A stretch of 64,000 nucleotides of DNA, taken from Bordetella genomosp. 10 (GTDB taxonomy: Bacteria; Pseudomonadota; Gammaproteobacteria; Burkholderiales; Burkholderiaceae_B). The stretch is from contig NZ_NEVM01000005.1 of NCBI RefSeq assembly GCF_002261225.1, forward strand, positions 2,914,001-2,978,000, read 5' to 3'. The notes below the pieces were generated by a model, which worked only from the letters and a program-made list of their open reading frames with translations, did not search any database and was not told the DNA's origin. Shown here one piece after another: positions 43,028 through 51,618 of this stretch. Both the position numbers and the translations under genes were made by a program. The number at the start of each line of letters is the position of its first letter. Within the stretch, counting starts at the first letter, position 1.

Positions 43028-43582
43028 ATGACCCGCCCGCAACCCACCAGCGAAGAACTGCTGCGCGAATACTTCCACGGCAAGGACGAGAACCGCCCGC
43101 TCCATATCGCGCGGGCCTTCGCGCCGGACGCGCGGCTGCGCATGGTCCTGAAGACCCAGGCCATCGCCTTCCCTTCCGAGGTCGACGGCGAACCCGGCAT
43201 CGCCGATACGCTGGTGCGCAAGTTCGGCCAGACCTACGAGAACGTGTACACCTTCTACCTGGCACGGCCGGCGGCCGGCGCGCGGCTGGACCGCTTCGCC
43301 TGCGACTGGCTGGTGGCCATGACCGACAAGGCCAGCGGCCAGGTGCGCGTGGGTTGCGGCAGCTACGACTGGCGCTTCCAGGCCGATCCGCATCGCGTGC
43401 GCGAGCTGACCATCGCCATCGACGCCATGGAAGTGCTGCCGGCCGAGACGGCGGGCACGGTCTTCGACTGGATCACCGCCCTGCCCTATCCCTGGACCGA
43501 CCGCGCGACCGTCGCCGCGGGCGCGCCCAGGCTGCCGGCCTTGCAGCCGGTGCTGGACTATCTCGGCCGCGAGGGCGCGTAG
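43028..43582 (+). CDS. NTF2-like (SnoaL-type) protein, function unknown
   Basis: Protein of 184 residues without signal peptide. The pattern TSEELLREYFHGKDENRPLHIARAFAPDARLRM, followed by a beta-rich middle (LDRFACDWLVAMTDKASGQVRVGCGSYDWRF), resembles the cone-shaped NTF2/SnoaL fold. No catalytic residues can be assigned. It is translated 4 bp after the LOG-family gene and precedes a flavoprotein gene by 53 bp, so the three probably share a transcript. Confidence 0.65.
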   Translation: MTRPQPTSEELLREYFHGKDENRPLHIARAFAPDARLRMVLKTQAIAFPSEVDGEPGIADTLVRKFGQTYENVYTFYLARPAAGARLDRFACDWLVAMTDKASGQVRVGCGSYDWRFQADPHRVRELTIAIDAMEVLPAETAGTVFDWITALPYPWTDRATVAAGAPRLPALQPVLDYLGREGA

Positions 43583-43602
43583 CAGGACCGCCCAGGACCG
43601 CC
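43583..43602. repeat. 10-bp perfect tandem duplication
   Basis: CAGGACCGCC occurs twice head to tail immediately after the NTF2-like stop codon and before the flavoprotein gene. Confidence 0.75.
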
Positions 43603-43635
43603 AAGGCAAACCACACCAGAGCGAGAGAAGCCACC

Positions 43636-44262
43636 ATGAAAGTCGACGCAGCCCACCGTGTTACCGACATGGAGACGCTGAGCGCCCTCTACGGGCAGCC
43701 CAGCGAGGCCTCCCTGCTCAAGGAAACGCCGTACATCCATCCGCACTATCGCGCCTTCATCGAAGCGTCGCCCTTCATGGCGCTGGCCACCAGCGGCCCG
43801 GGCGGGTTGGACGTCTCGCCGCGCGGCGACCCGGCGGGCTTCGTCGCCATCGCCGACGAGCACACCTTGCTGCTGCCCGACCGGCGCGGCAACAACCGCG
43901 TCGACAGCCTGCGCAACGTCATCACCGATCCGCGCGTGGCGCTGCTGTTCCTGGTGCCGGGCGTGGGCGAGACGCTGCGCGTCAACGGGCAGGCGGAGAT
44001 CAGTATCGACCCCGAACTGCTGGCGCGCTTCGAGGTGGACGGCAAGGCGCCGCGCTCGGTCCTGGTGGTGCACGTGGAGACCGTCTTCTTCCAATGCTCG
44101 CGCGCGCTGCTGCGGTCGCGCCTGTGGGACCCATCCATCCAGATCGATCGCGCCGCCCTGCCCAGCACGGGCAAGATCATCAGCGATATCAGCAAGAGCG
44201 GCTTCGACGGCGAAGCCTACGACAAGGCCTTGCCGGAGCGGGTCAAGCAGACCTTGTATTGA
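43636..44262 (+). CDS. pyridoxamine 5'-phosphate oxidase-family FMN-binding protein
   Basis: Flavoprotein-fold (split beta-barrel) protein of 208 residues. Recognised by FIEASPFMALATSGPGGLDVSPRGDPAGFVAI, LLLPDRRGNNRVDSLRNVITDPRVALLF and VNGQAEISIDPELLARF, which match the MSMEG_1061-type PPOX group. It likely binds FMN and acts as an oxidoreductase or FMN/F420-dependent reductase on small molecules; substrate unknown. AAGCCACC precedes the ATG. It converges on fmt 43 bp downstream. Confidence 0.87.
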   Translation: MKVDAAHRVTDMETLSALYGQPSEASLLKETPYIHPHYRAFIEASPFMALATSGPGGLDVSPRGDPAGFVAIADEHTLLLPDRRGNNRVDSLRNVITDPRVALLFLVPGVGETLRVNGQAEISIDPELLARFEVDGKAPRSVLVVHVETVFFQCSRALLRSRLWDPSIQIDRAALPSTGKIISDISKSGFDGEAYDKALPERVKQTLY

Positions 44263-44305
44263 TCGGCGGGCAGCGCCGGAGACAGGGCTGAGGCTAGCAG
44301 CAGGG

Positions 44306-45241
44306 CTAGGGCTGCCAGCCGCGCACGAACACGTCGGCGGGCTGCCGCTTGCCGCCGGCCTTCTGCAGTTCCAGCAGGCGCAGGATGCCGTCGGCGGTGG
44401 CGATGTCCACGCCTTCCGGCCCGGCATGCAGCACGGCGCCGGGCGTGGCGCCGGCGGTGTCGGCCGGCACGGCGCAAGCGCGCCAGACCTTCACCGGATC
44501 GTCCAGCCCGGGCAGGCGCGCGGTGGCGCCCGGCGCGGGATTGAAGGCGCGCACGCGGCGCGCCAGCAGCGCCGCCGCCTGGGTGAAGTCCAGCGCCGCC
44601 TCGGCCTTGTCCAGCTTGGCGGCGTAGGTGACGCCTTCCTCCGGCTGCGGCTCGCGCCGCAGGGCGGGCAAGTTCGCCAGGGCCTGGACGATGGCCTGCG
44701 CGCCGGCATGCGCCAGCGCGTCATGCAGTTCGGCCGCGTTCTGCCCGGCGCCGATTTCCACCGGCTGCACCAGCAGCATGTCGCCGGTGTCCAGCCCTTC
44801 GTCCATCTGCATGATGGTCACGCCGGTGCGTTCGTCGCCGGCCTCGATGGCGCGCTGGATGGGCGCCGCGCCGCGCCAGCGCGGCAGCAGGCTGGCATGG
44901 ATGTTCAGGCAGCCGGCGGGCGGCAGTTGCAGCACCCAGGCCGGCAGGATCAGGCCGTAGGCGGCCACCACCATCACGTCGGGGGCGGCGGCCAGCAATT
45001 GCTCGCGCGCCTGCGCGGCTTCGTCGGGATAGCGGCCGTCCAGCCGCAGGCTGCGCGGCTGGGCCACCGGGATGCCGGCCGCCAGCGCGGCCTGCTTGAC
45101 GGGGCTGGGCGTGAGCTTGAGCCCGCGCCCGGCCGGGCGGTCGGGCTGGGTCAGGACCAGCGGGACTTCATGGCCGGCCGCGAGGATGGCGTCCAGCGCG
45201 AGGCGGGCGAATTCCGGCGTGCCGGCGAAGACGACGCGCAT
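44306..45241 (-). CDS. fmt: methionyl-tRNA formyltransferase
   Basis: Formylates initiator Met-tRNA using 10-formyl-tetrahydrofolate; 311 residues, normal length. Motifs: [20 protein letters not shown] at the N-terminus, [24 protein letters not shown], the catalytic Asn-His of [18 protein letters not shown], and [11 protein letters not shown]. The C-terminal OB-like domain includes [13 protein letters not shown]. It starts two bases after def stops, so the two are co-translated. Confidence 0.97.
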   Translation of the reverse strand: MRVVFAGTPEFARLALDAILAAGHEVPLVLTQPDRPAGRGLKLTPSPVKQAALAAGIPVAQPRSLRLDGRYPDEAAQAREQLLAAAPDVMVVAAYGLILPAWVLQLPPAGCLNIHASLLPRWRGAAPIQRAIEAGDERTGVTIMQMDEGLDTGDMLLVQPVEIGAGQNAAELHDALAHAGAQAIVQALANLPALRREPQPEEGVTYAAKLDKAEAALDFTQAAALLARRVRAFNPAPGATARLPGLDDPVKVWRACAVPADTAGATPGAVLHAGPEGVDIATADGILRLLELQKAGGKRQPADVFVRGWQP

Positions 45242-45243
45242 GG

Positions 45244-45756
45244 TCAGGCCCGCAGCGCTTCGCGCTCGGCCTTGCGCAGCTTGGTCTTGATGCGGTTCTG
45301 CTTGAGGAAGGACAGGTACTCGACGAAGACCTTGCCGTCCAGGTGGTCCAGCTCGTGCTGCACGCACACCGCCAGCAGCCCGTCGGCTTCCATCTCATAG
45401 GGCTTGCCATCGATGTCCAGGGCCTTGAAGCGGACCCGCGCGGCGCGTTCGACTTCGTCGTAGATCTCCGGCACGGACAGGCAGCCTTCTTCGTAGCGCT
45501 TGCGCTCTTCGCTTTTCCAGGTGATTTCCGGATTGATCAGGACCAGCAGCTCGTTGCCTTCCTCGGACACGTCGATGGTCACCACGCGCTCGTGCACGTC
45601 GACCTGGGTCGCGGCCAGTCCCACGCCGGGCGCCGCGTACATGGTCTCGGCCATGTCGCGCACCAGCGCGCGGATGCGCTCGTCCACTTCCGCCACCGGC
45701 TGGGCCTTTTTGTGCAGACGCGGATCGGGGTAACGCAGAATATTGAGCAATGCCAT
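45244..45756 (-). CDS. def: peptide deformylase
   Basis: Metal-dependent enzyme of 170 residues that removes the formyl group from new proteins. All three motifs are visible: [15 protein letters not shown] (metal-binding Cys) and QHELDHLDG (two metal-binding His and the catalytic Glu). ATG at 45756 ([18 protein letters not shown]) has AGGAA upstream and fits the family start; an earlier in-frame start adds eight residues. First gene of def-fmt, divergent from dprA, an arrangement typical of proteobacteria. Confidence 0.97.
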   Translation of the reverse strand: MALLNILRYPDPRLHKKAQPVAEVDERIRALVRDMAETMYAAPGVGLAATQVDVHERVVTIDVSEEGNELLVLINPEITWKSEERKRYEEGCLSVPEIYDEVERAARVRFKALDIDGKPYEMEADGLLAVCVQHELDHLDGKVFVEYLSFLKQNRIKTKLRKAEREALRA

Positions 45757-45957
45757 GACGTATTCCTGCCGCGGCGTCACCGCGGCAGAAGGAATGAAGG
45801 GGTGGGAATGTTGTAATGATAAATCAACAACGATTTGATTTCTAATAGTTTTCGGCTAAAGAAGGGATAAAGGGGACGCAAGAACACGGCCGCGGCCAGG
45901 CGCGCGTTTCGGACGCGGCGGGGCCGGGCCGCGCGGGCGGCCGTGCGACACTGCCGC

Positions 45958-47238
45958 ATGCCTTTTACCCACGATCCCATGGAACTTTCCGCCTGGCTGC
46001 GCCTGTCGCTGGAGCCCGGCCTGCGGCCCGCCGACGCCTACGTCCTGCTCGGCGCCATGGGCCTGCCGCAGCAGGTGTACGCGCGTCCGGCCGCCGAACT
46101 GGCGCAATGGGTGCCGGGCCCGCTCGCGCGGCAATTGGCCGCGCCGCCGGTCCCGGCCCTGGCGGCGCGTATCGCGGCGGCCCTGGACTGGGCGCGCCAG
46201 CCGGACCATCACCTGCTCTGCCTTGCCGACGCCGCCTATCCCCGCGCGCTGCTGGACGTCGGCGACCCGCCGCCCTTGCTGTACGTGCGCGGCGACCCGG
46301 CGCTCCTGGCCCGACCCTCGCTGGCCATCGTGGGCGCGCGCAACGCCACTCCCGACGGCTGCGACAACGCCCATGCCTTCGCCCGCCACCTGGCGGCGCA
46401 AGGCTGGTGCGTGGTCAGCGGCCTGGCGGCCGGCATCGACGCGGCGGCGCACGAAGGCGCGCTGGCGGCAGGGGCGGCCGGCGCCGCCACGGTCGCCGTG
46501 CTGGGAACGGGAATAGACGTGGTCTACCCCTTGCATCACGCAGCGCTGGCCACGCGCATCGCGGAGAGCGGCGCCCTGGTCAGCGAATTTCCCCTGGGCA
46601 CGCCGGCGCTGCCCCATCATTTCCCGCGCCGCAATCGCCTGGTGGCGGGGCTGGCGCGCGGCGTGCTCGTGGTGGAGGCGGCCAGCCGCAGCGGCTCCCT
46701 GATCACCGCGCGGCTGGCCGGGGAATACGGCCGCGAGGTCTTCGCCATCCCGGGCTCCATCCACTCGCCGCTGACGCGCGGCTGCCATGCGCTGATCCGC
46801 CAGGGCGCGAAGCTGGTGGAAAGCGCCAGGGACATCGCGGACGAGCTGGGCGGCGGAAAGCCGGCACGCGCGCATGGGCCGGGGATGGACGAAGACCCGG
46901 AAGAAAACGTCGACGAGAACGCGCACGAAAACACGGACCCGCATGCGGACTCGCAGACGGACCAGAACACGGACGCGAGCACGCACGAAGCCATGGACAA
47001 GGGCATGGCCGGCGCCGCGCGGGCGCACGCGCTGCCCGGCCGGCCGGACGCCGCCTTGCTGGCCTGCCTGGGCCACGATCCCGTGCATCGCGAAACGCTG
47101 ATGCTGCGCAGCGGCCTGGCGAGCGCCGAGCTGGACGCCGCGCTGCTGCGGCTGGAATTGGCGGGGCAGGTGGCGCGGCGTGAAAGTGGGTACTTCCAAC
47201 GCTCGCGCGGCGGCGCCCGGGCCCGCGGCAAGGACTAA
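45958..47238 (+). CDS. dprA: DNA-processing protein DprA
   Basis: Cytosolic single-strand DNA-binding protein that loads RecA on DNA during natural transformation; 426 residues. The Rossmann-like core covers about 85-300 with LAIVGARNATPDGCDNAHAFA, VVSGLAAGIDAAAHEGAL, VLGTGIDVVYP and SRSGSLITARLAGEYGREVFAIPG. The C-terminal winged helix is about 365-415 (RETLMLRSGLASAELDAALLRLELAG). Between them is a linker of about 40 residues (about 310-350) very rich in Asp, Glu, Asn, His and Thr. ATG at 45958 was preferred over a GTG at 45943. Confidence 0.94.
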   Translation: MPFTHDPMELSAWLRLSLEPGLRPADAYVLLGAMGLPQQVYARPAAELAQWVPGPLARQLAAPPVPALAARIAAALDWARQPDHHLLCLADAAYPRALLDVGDPPPLLYVRGDPALLARPSLAIVGARNATPDGCDNAHAFARHLAAQGWCVVSGLAAGIDAAAHEGALAAGAAGAATVAVLGTGIDVVYPLHHAALATRIAESGALVSEFPLGTPALPHHFPRRNRLVAGLARGVLVVEAASRSGSLITARLAGEYGREVFAIPGSIHSPLTRGCHALIRQGAKLVESARDIADELGGGKPARAHGPGMDEDPEENVDENAHENTDPHADSQTDQNTDASTHEAMDKGMAGAARAHALPGRPDAALLACLGHDPVHRETLMLRSGLASAELDAALLRLELAGQVARRESGYFQRSRGGARARGKD

Positions 47239-47260
47239 AATCCGCCGCAGGAGCCAGACA

Positions 47261-47300
47261 GACAGAACCACGGACAGAACCAAGAACAGAACCGAGAACA
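47261..47300. repeat. 12-bp tandem repeats in the HMG-CoA lyase leader
   Basis: Units GACAGAACCACG, GACAGAACCAAG and AACAGAACCGAG (47261-47296), then a partial copy that merges with the ribosome site AGGAA. The array fills the space between the dprA stop and the HMG-CoA lyase ATG. Confidence 0.8.
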
Positions 47301-47309
47301 GGAATCGCC

Positions 47310-48218
47310 ATGCCCTTCCCCCAACGCGTGAAAATCGTCGAGGTCTCGCCCCGCGACGGTCTGCAGAACGAGAAAGCCTTCGTCCCCACCGAGGTCAAGA
47401 TCGAGCTGGTGAACCGCCTGTCGGCCGCCGGCTTTCCGAATATCGAAGCGGCCTCCTTCGTGTCGCCCAAATGGGTGCCGCAGATGGCGGACGGCGCCGA
47501 GGTGATGGCGGGCATCCACCGCAAGCCGGGCGTGGTCTATTCCGTCCTGACCCCGAACATGAAAGGCTTCGACGCGGCGCTGGCCGCCAAGGTCGACGAA
47601 GTGGTGATCTTCGGCGCCGCCAGCGAAGCGTTTTCGCAGAAGAACATCAACTGCTCCATCGCCGAATCGATCGCCCGCTTCGAGCCCGTGGCCGAAGCCG
47701 CCAAGGCGGCCGGCCTGCGCCTGCGCGGGTCGATCAGCACCGCGCTGGGCTGCCCGTACCAGGGCGAGGTGCCGGTTTCCGCGGTGGTGGACGTCGCCCA
47801 GCGCTACCTGGCGCTGGGCTGCGACGAGATCGACGTCGCCGACACCATCGGCGTGGGCACGCCGGCGCGGGTGCGCGAGGTCATGCGCGCGGTCACGGCC
47901 AAGGTGGATCCGTCGCGCGTGGCCGGCCACTTCCACGATACCTATGGGCAGGCCGTCGCCAACATCCTGGCGGCGCTGGAAACCGGCATCGGCATCTTCC
48001 ACACCTCGGTCGCCGGCCTGGGCGGCTGCCCCTACGCCAAGGGCGCCACCGGCAACGTGGCGACGGAAGACGTGCTGTACATGCTGCGCGGCATGGGCAT
48101 CGAGACCGGCATCGATTTCGACGCGGTGGTCGACATCGGCCAATGGATTTCCGGCCACCTGGACCGCAAGTCGGCCAGCCGCGCGGGCAACGCGGTGGCG
48201 GCCGGGCGCGCGGGCTGA
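47310..48218 (+). CDS. mvaB: hydroxymethylglutaryl-CoA lyase
   Basis: TIM-barrel enzyme of 302 residues that splits HMG-CoA to acetoacetate and acetyl-CoA in leucine degradation. Signatures: VKIVEVSPRDGLQNEKAFVPT (metal and catalytic Arg/Asp region), FHDTYGQAVANILAAL, and the active-site loop SVAGLGGCPYAKGATGNVATEDV with the catalytic Cys. Motifs agree with bona fide HMG-CoA lyase and not with isopropylmalate synthase. It follows dprA by 71 bp on the same strand; liu genes are not adjacent. Confidence 0.95.
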   Translation: MPFPQRVKIVEVSPRDGLQNEKAFVPTEVKIELVNRLSAAGFPNIEAASFVSPKWVPQMADGAEVMAGIHRKPGVVYSVLTPNMKGFDAALAAKVDEVVIFGAASEAFSQKNINCSIAESIARFEPVAEAAKAAGLRLRGSISTALGCPYQGEVPVSAVVDVAQRYLALGCDEIDVADTIGVGTPARVREVMRAVTAKVDPSRVAGHFHDTYGQAVANILAALETGIGIFHTSVAGLGGCPYAKGATGNVATEDVLYMLRGMGIETGIDFDAVVDIGQWISGHLDRKSASRAGNAVAAGRAG

Positions 48219-48238
48219 TTCCTGCCCGCGGCTGATTC

Positions 48239-49270
48239 CTATCGTATCGGCAGGGCGTACATCAGGCCGCCCTTGTTCCACTGCGCGTTCAGGCCGCGCT
48301 GGATCTTCAGGGGGCTGCCCTGGCCGACGTTGCGCTCGAAGCTTTCACCGTAGTTGCCGACCTGCTTGATGATGTTGTAGGCCCATTTGTCATCCACCCC
48401 CATGTTCTTCCCCGCGCCCTGGATCACGCCCAGGATGCGCTGGATATTGGGGTTGTCGCTCTTGAGCTGCTGGTCCACGTTGGCCGACGTCACGCCGTAT
48501 TCCTCCGCCTCGATCATGGCCGACAGCGACCAGGACACGATGTTCAGCCAGTTGTCGTCGCCCTGGCGCACGAAGGGGCCCAGCGGCTCCTTGGAGATGA
48601 TCTCGGGCAGCACCACGTAGTCGTCCGGATTCTGCAGCTTGGAAATGCGGATCGACGCCAGGCCCGAGGCGTCGGTGCTGAAGACGTCGCAGCGGCCGGC
48701 GACGAAGGCGTTGACCACCTCGTTGAACTGGTCGATGACCACCGGCTTGTACTCGACCTTGTTGGCGCGGGCCCAGTCGGCCAGGGTGTTCTCGTTCGAG
48801 GTACCGGCCTGCAGGCAGATGGTGGCCCCGTTCAGTTCCTTGGCGCTCTTGACGTTGAGCGACTTGGGCACCAGGAAGCCCTGGCCGTCGTAGAAATTGA
48901 TGCCGGCATGGACCAGGCCCAGGGCCGTGTCGCGCTGCTGCGTGACCGAGGTGTTGCGCGCCAGCAGGTCGACTTCGCCGGATTGCAGGGCGGTGAAGCG
49001 CTGCTGCGAATTCAGCGGCACCACCTTGAACTTGCTGGCGTCGCCGAACACGGTGGCGGCCACGGCGCGGCAGACGTCGACGTCCAGGCCTTTCCAGTTG
49101 CCCTGGGCGTCCGGCGCCGAAAAGCCGGGGAAGCCGGTGGTGGTGCCGCACAGCACGGTGCCGCGATGGCGCACCACGTCGAGCGTCTTGCCTTGTTCGG
49201 GGGCGGCTTGCGCGGCGTGGGCGGCGCCGGCCAGGAGGGCGGCGCCGATGAGGGCGTTGACGATACGCAT
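48239..49270 (-). CDS. AapJ/BztA-type amino-acid ABC transporter substrate-binding protein
   Basis: Periplasmic general L-amino-acid receptor of 343 residues. Signal peptide 1-22 (ALIGAALLAGAAHAAQA). Family features: TLDVVRHRGTVLCGTTTGFPGFSAPD, GNWKGLDVDVCRAVAATVFGD, LNSQQRFTALQSGEVDLLARNTS, GATICLQAGTSNENTLADWA, and YGESFERNVGQGSPLKIQRG at the C-terminus. The AapQMP/BztBCD membrane and ATPase genes are absent on both sides, so it is an orphan receptor. Confidence 0.93.
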   Translation of the reverse strand: MRIVNALIGAALLAGAAHAAQAAPEQGKTLDVVRHRGTVLCGTTTGFPGFSAPDAQGNWKGLDVDVCRAVAATVFGDASKFKVVPLNSQQRFTALQSGEVDLLARNTSVTQQRDTALGLVHAGINFYDGQGFLVPKSLNVKSAKELNGATICLQAGTSNENTLADWARANKVEYKPVVIDQFNEVVNAFVAGRCDVFSTDASGLASIRISKLQNPDDYVVLPEIISKEPLGPFVRQGDDNWLNIVSWSLSAMIEAEEYGVTSANVDQQLKSDNPNIQRILGVIQGAGKNMGVDDKWAYNIIKQVGNYGESFERNVGQGSPLKIQRGLNAQWNKGGLMYALPIR

Positions 49271-49404
49271 GACGAGTCCTTTTTATGCAATTCGGGCGTG
49301 GCGCCAGGCGGCGAACGGCCGGCGCCGAGGACATAAGCTTAGCCCGCCGGGCGGCGGCATGTTAAATGCCTTGCGGCAATAAGGTCCACGCGATCCCGCC
49401 GGCG

Positions 49405-50667
49405 TCAGTCATAGGACCGCGCGTCTTCGATGACCTTGCCGTCGTTGGGCAGGCTGCCGGGCGCGGCCAGCTCGATCTCGGCCCGCAGCTTGGTGACGTC
49501 GCGCACGGATTCGGCGACGGCCTGCGCCAGCCCCGGCGCGTCGTCGGCCTCGATCCGCAGCACCATGCGGTCGGTCCCGGTCGCGCCCGTGACCACCAGG
49601 CGGCCCCGGCGCACCCGCGGGTGGCGCCGCAGGATCTCCGCCACTTGCGACGGATGGACGAACAGGCCCCGCACCTTGGTCGTCTGGTCGGCCCGCCCCA
49701 TCCAGCCCCGCAGGCGCAGGTTCGTGCGGCCGCAGGGCGACTGGCCCGGCAACACGGCCGACAAATCGCCGGTGCCGAAGCGCACCAGCGGGTAGTCCGG
49801 ATTCAGCGTGGTCACCACCACCTCGCCGACCTCGCCTTCCGCGACCGGATCGCCGGTGCCCGGGCGCACGATCTCGACGATGATGTCCTCGCCCACCACC
49901 AGGCCCTCGCGCGCCCCGGTCTCGAAGGCGATCAGCCCCAGGTCGGCGCTGCCGTAGGCCTGGTAGCCCTGCACGCCGCGCGCCGCCAGCCAGTCGCGCA
50001 GCGAAGGCGGGAAGGCCTCGCCGGAAACCAGGGCATGCCGCAGCGTGTCCAGCCGCACCCCCAGTTCCTCGGCCTTTTCCAGGAGGATCTTCAGGAAGCT
50101 GGGCGTGCCCGTATAGCCGCTGGGCCCCAGATCGCGGATGGCCAGGACCTGCTGTTCGGTCTGCCCGGTGCCGCCGGGAAAGACCGTGCAGCCCACGGCA
50201 TGCGCGGCCGTCTCCATCATCGAGCCGGCCGGCGTGAAGTGATAGGAAAAGCAGTTGTAGGTCAGTTGCCCCTGGCGAAAGCCCGCGGCGTACAGCGCGC
50301 GGCCGAAGCGCCAGTAATCGGGGCGTCCGCTTTCCGGTTCGTAGATGGGGCCGGGCGAGGCGAACACCCGCAAGGCCCGCCCCCAGTCCAGGGCCGCGTA
50401 GCCGCCGAAGACCTTTTCCGCGCCGGCCGGTCCCGGCAACGCACGGCTGCGCCGCTGGTCTTCCAGCAAGGCGTGCTTGCGCAGCACCGGCAGCGCCGCC
50501 AGCGCGGCGCGCGAGGTGATGGCGCGCGGGTCGACGCCGGCCAGTTGCCGGGCCAGGGCCGGCGCCCGCGCCTGCGCGTGGGCGATGGCGCCAGGCAGCG
50601 CCGCCATCAAGGCCTGCTCGCGCTGCTCGGGAGGGCGCGTCTCCAGGCTATCGAAGAAAGTGGACAT
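49405..50667 (-). CDS. PaaK-like phenylacetate/aryl-CoA ligase
   Basis: AMP-forming CoA ligase of 420 residues in the phenylacetate-CoA ligase family, shorter than long-chain acyl-CoA synthetases. Motifs: YTGTPSFLKILLEKAEELGV, GYQAYGSADLGLIAFE, VGEVVVTTLNPDYPLVRFGTGDLSAVLPGQSPCGRTN and the C-terminal hinge RADQTTKVRGLFVHPSQVAEIL. ATG at 50667 follows a GGAGA. It is the last gene of the LIV transporter run (62 bp after the LivF stop, same strand), so it probably activates the acid the transporter imports, most likely aromatic. Confidence 0.88.
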   Translation of the reverse strand: MSTFFDSLETRPPEQREQALMAALPGAIAHAQARAPALARQLAGVDPRAITSRAALAALPVLRKHALLEDQRRSRALPGPAGAEKVFGGYAALDWGRALRVFASPGPIYEPESGRPDYWRFGRALYAAGFRQGQLTYNCFSYHFTPAGSMMETAAHAVGCTVFPGGTGQTEQQVLAIRDLGPSGYTGTPSFLKILLEKAEELGVRLDTLRHALVSGEAFPPSLRDWLAARGVQGYQAYGSADLGLIAFETGAREGLVVGEDIIVEIVRPGTGDPVAEGEVGEVVVTTLNPDYPLVRFGTGDLSAVLPGQSPCGRTNLRLRGWMGRADQTTKVRGLFVHPSQVAEILRRHPRVRRGRLVVTGATGTDRMVLRIEADDAPGLAQAVAESVRDVTKLRAEIELAAPGSLPNDGKVIEDARSYD

Positions 50668-50728
50668 GGGTCCGGTCTCCGTCAAAGGGCGTCGGCATGC
50701 GGCCGCGCGGACGAGCCGCGCGAACGCC

Positions 50729-51559
50729 TCACGCCAGCCAGCGCTTGCGCCGGCGGTAGAACTTGGTGTCGCGGAAGCTCTTGCGCGCGCCGCTGGAAAT
50801 GCCCAGGTAGAACTCCTTCACGTCTTCATTGGCGCCCAGCGCCTCGGCCGCGCCGTCCATGACGACGCGGCCGTTTTCCAGGATGTAGCCGTAATCCGCG
50901 TAGCGCAGGGCGATGTTGGTGTTCTGCTCGGCCAGCAGGAAGCTGACGCCTTCGCGCCGGTTGAGGTCGCGCACGATCTGGAAGATCTCCTCGACCACCT
51001 GCGGCGCCAGGCCCATCGACGGCTCGTCCAGCAGGATCATGCCGGGGCTGGCCATCAGCGCGCGCCCGATGGCCGTCATCTGCTGCTCGCCGCCCGAGGT
51101 GTAGCCGGCCTGGCTGGTCCGGCGCTGCTTCAGGCGGGGGAAATACTGGTAGACGCGCTCCAGCGCCTCGCGGATCTCGCCGCGTCCCAGCCGGCGCGTA
51201 TAGGCGCCGGCCAGCAGGTTCTCCTCCACCGTCAGGTGGGCGAAACAATGCCGGCCCTCCATCACCTGCACCACGCCGCGCCGCACCAGCTCGGCGGGCG
51301 ACAAGTGCTCCACGCGCTCGTCGCGATAGCGGATCTGGCCCTTGGTGACGTCGCCGCGCTCGCCCTTGAGCAGGTTCGACACGGCGCGCAGGGTGGTGGT
51401 CTTGCCCGCGCCGTTGGCGCCCAGCAGCGCCACGATGCTGCCCTCCGGCACGCGCAGGGACACCCCCTTGAGCACCAGGATGACGTGGTTGTAGATGACT
51501 TCGATGCCGTTGACGTCCAGCAGCGCCGGCGGCGCCGCGGCGGGAGGCGACATGCTCAT
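50729..51559 (-). CDS. livF: LIV-type ABC transporter ATP-binding protein (LivF)
   Basis: Cytosolic ATPase of 276 residues. Walker A GANGAGKTTT near residue 50, signature TSGGEQQMTAIGRAL, Walker B MILLDEPSMGLAP, and switch His replaced by Gln in LLAEQNTNIAL as in LivF. The C-terminus carries an extra basic tail (ARKSFRDTKFYRRRKRWLA) of about 25 residues. SD GGAGT precedes the ATG. It is between the substrate-binding gene and the PaaK-like gene. Confidence 0.94.
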   Translation of the reverse strand: MSMSPPAAAPPALLDVNGIEVIYNHVILVLKGVSLRVPEGSIVALLGANGAGKTTTLRAVSNLLKGERGDVTKGQIRYRDERVEHLSPAELVRRGVVQVMEGRHCFAHLTVEENLLAGAYTRRLGRGEIREALERVYQYFPRLKQRRTSQAGYTSGGEQQMTAIGRALMASPGMILLDEPSMGLAPQVVEEIFQIVRDLNRREGVSFLLAEQNTNIALRYADYGYILENGRVVMDGAAEALGANEDVKEFYLGISSGARKSFRDTKFYRRRKRWLA

Positions 51560-51618
51560 ACGAAAACTCCTTCGGGACTGCCGGCCGGCGGGGCCGCGAG
51601 GGCCGCCGCCGGCGCCGC

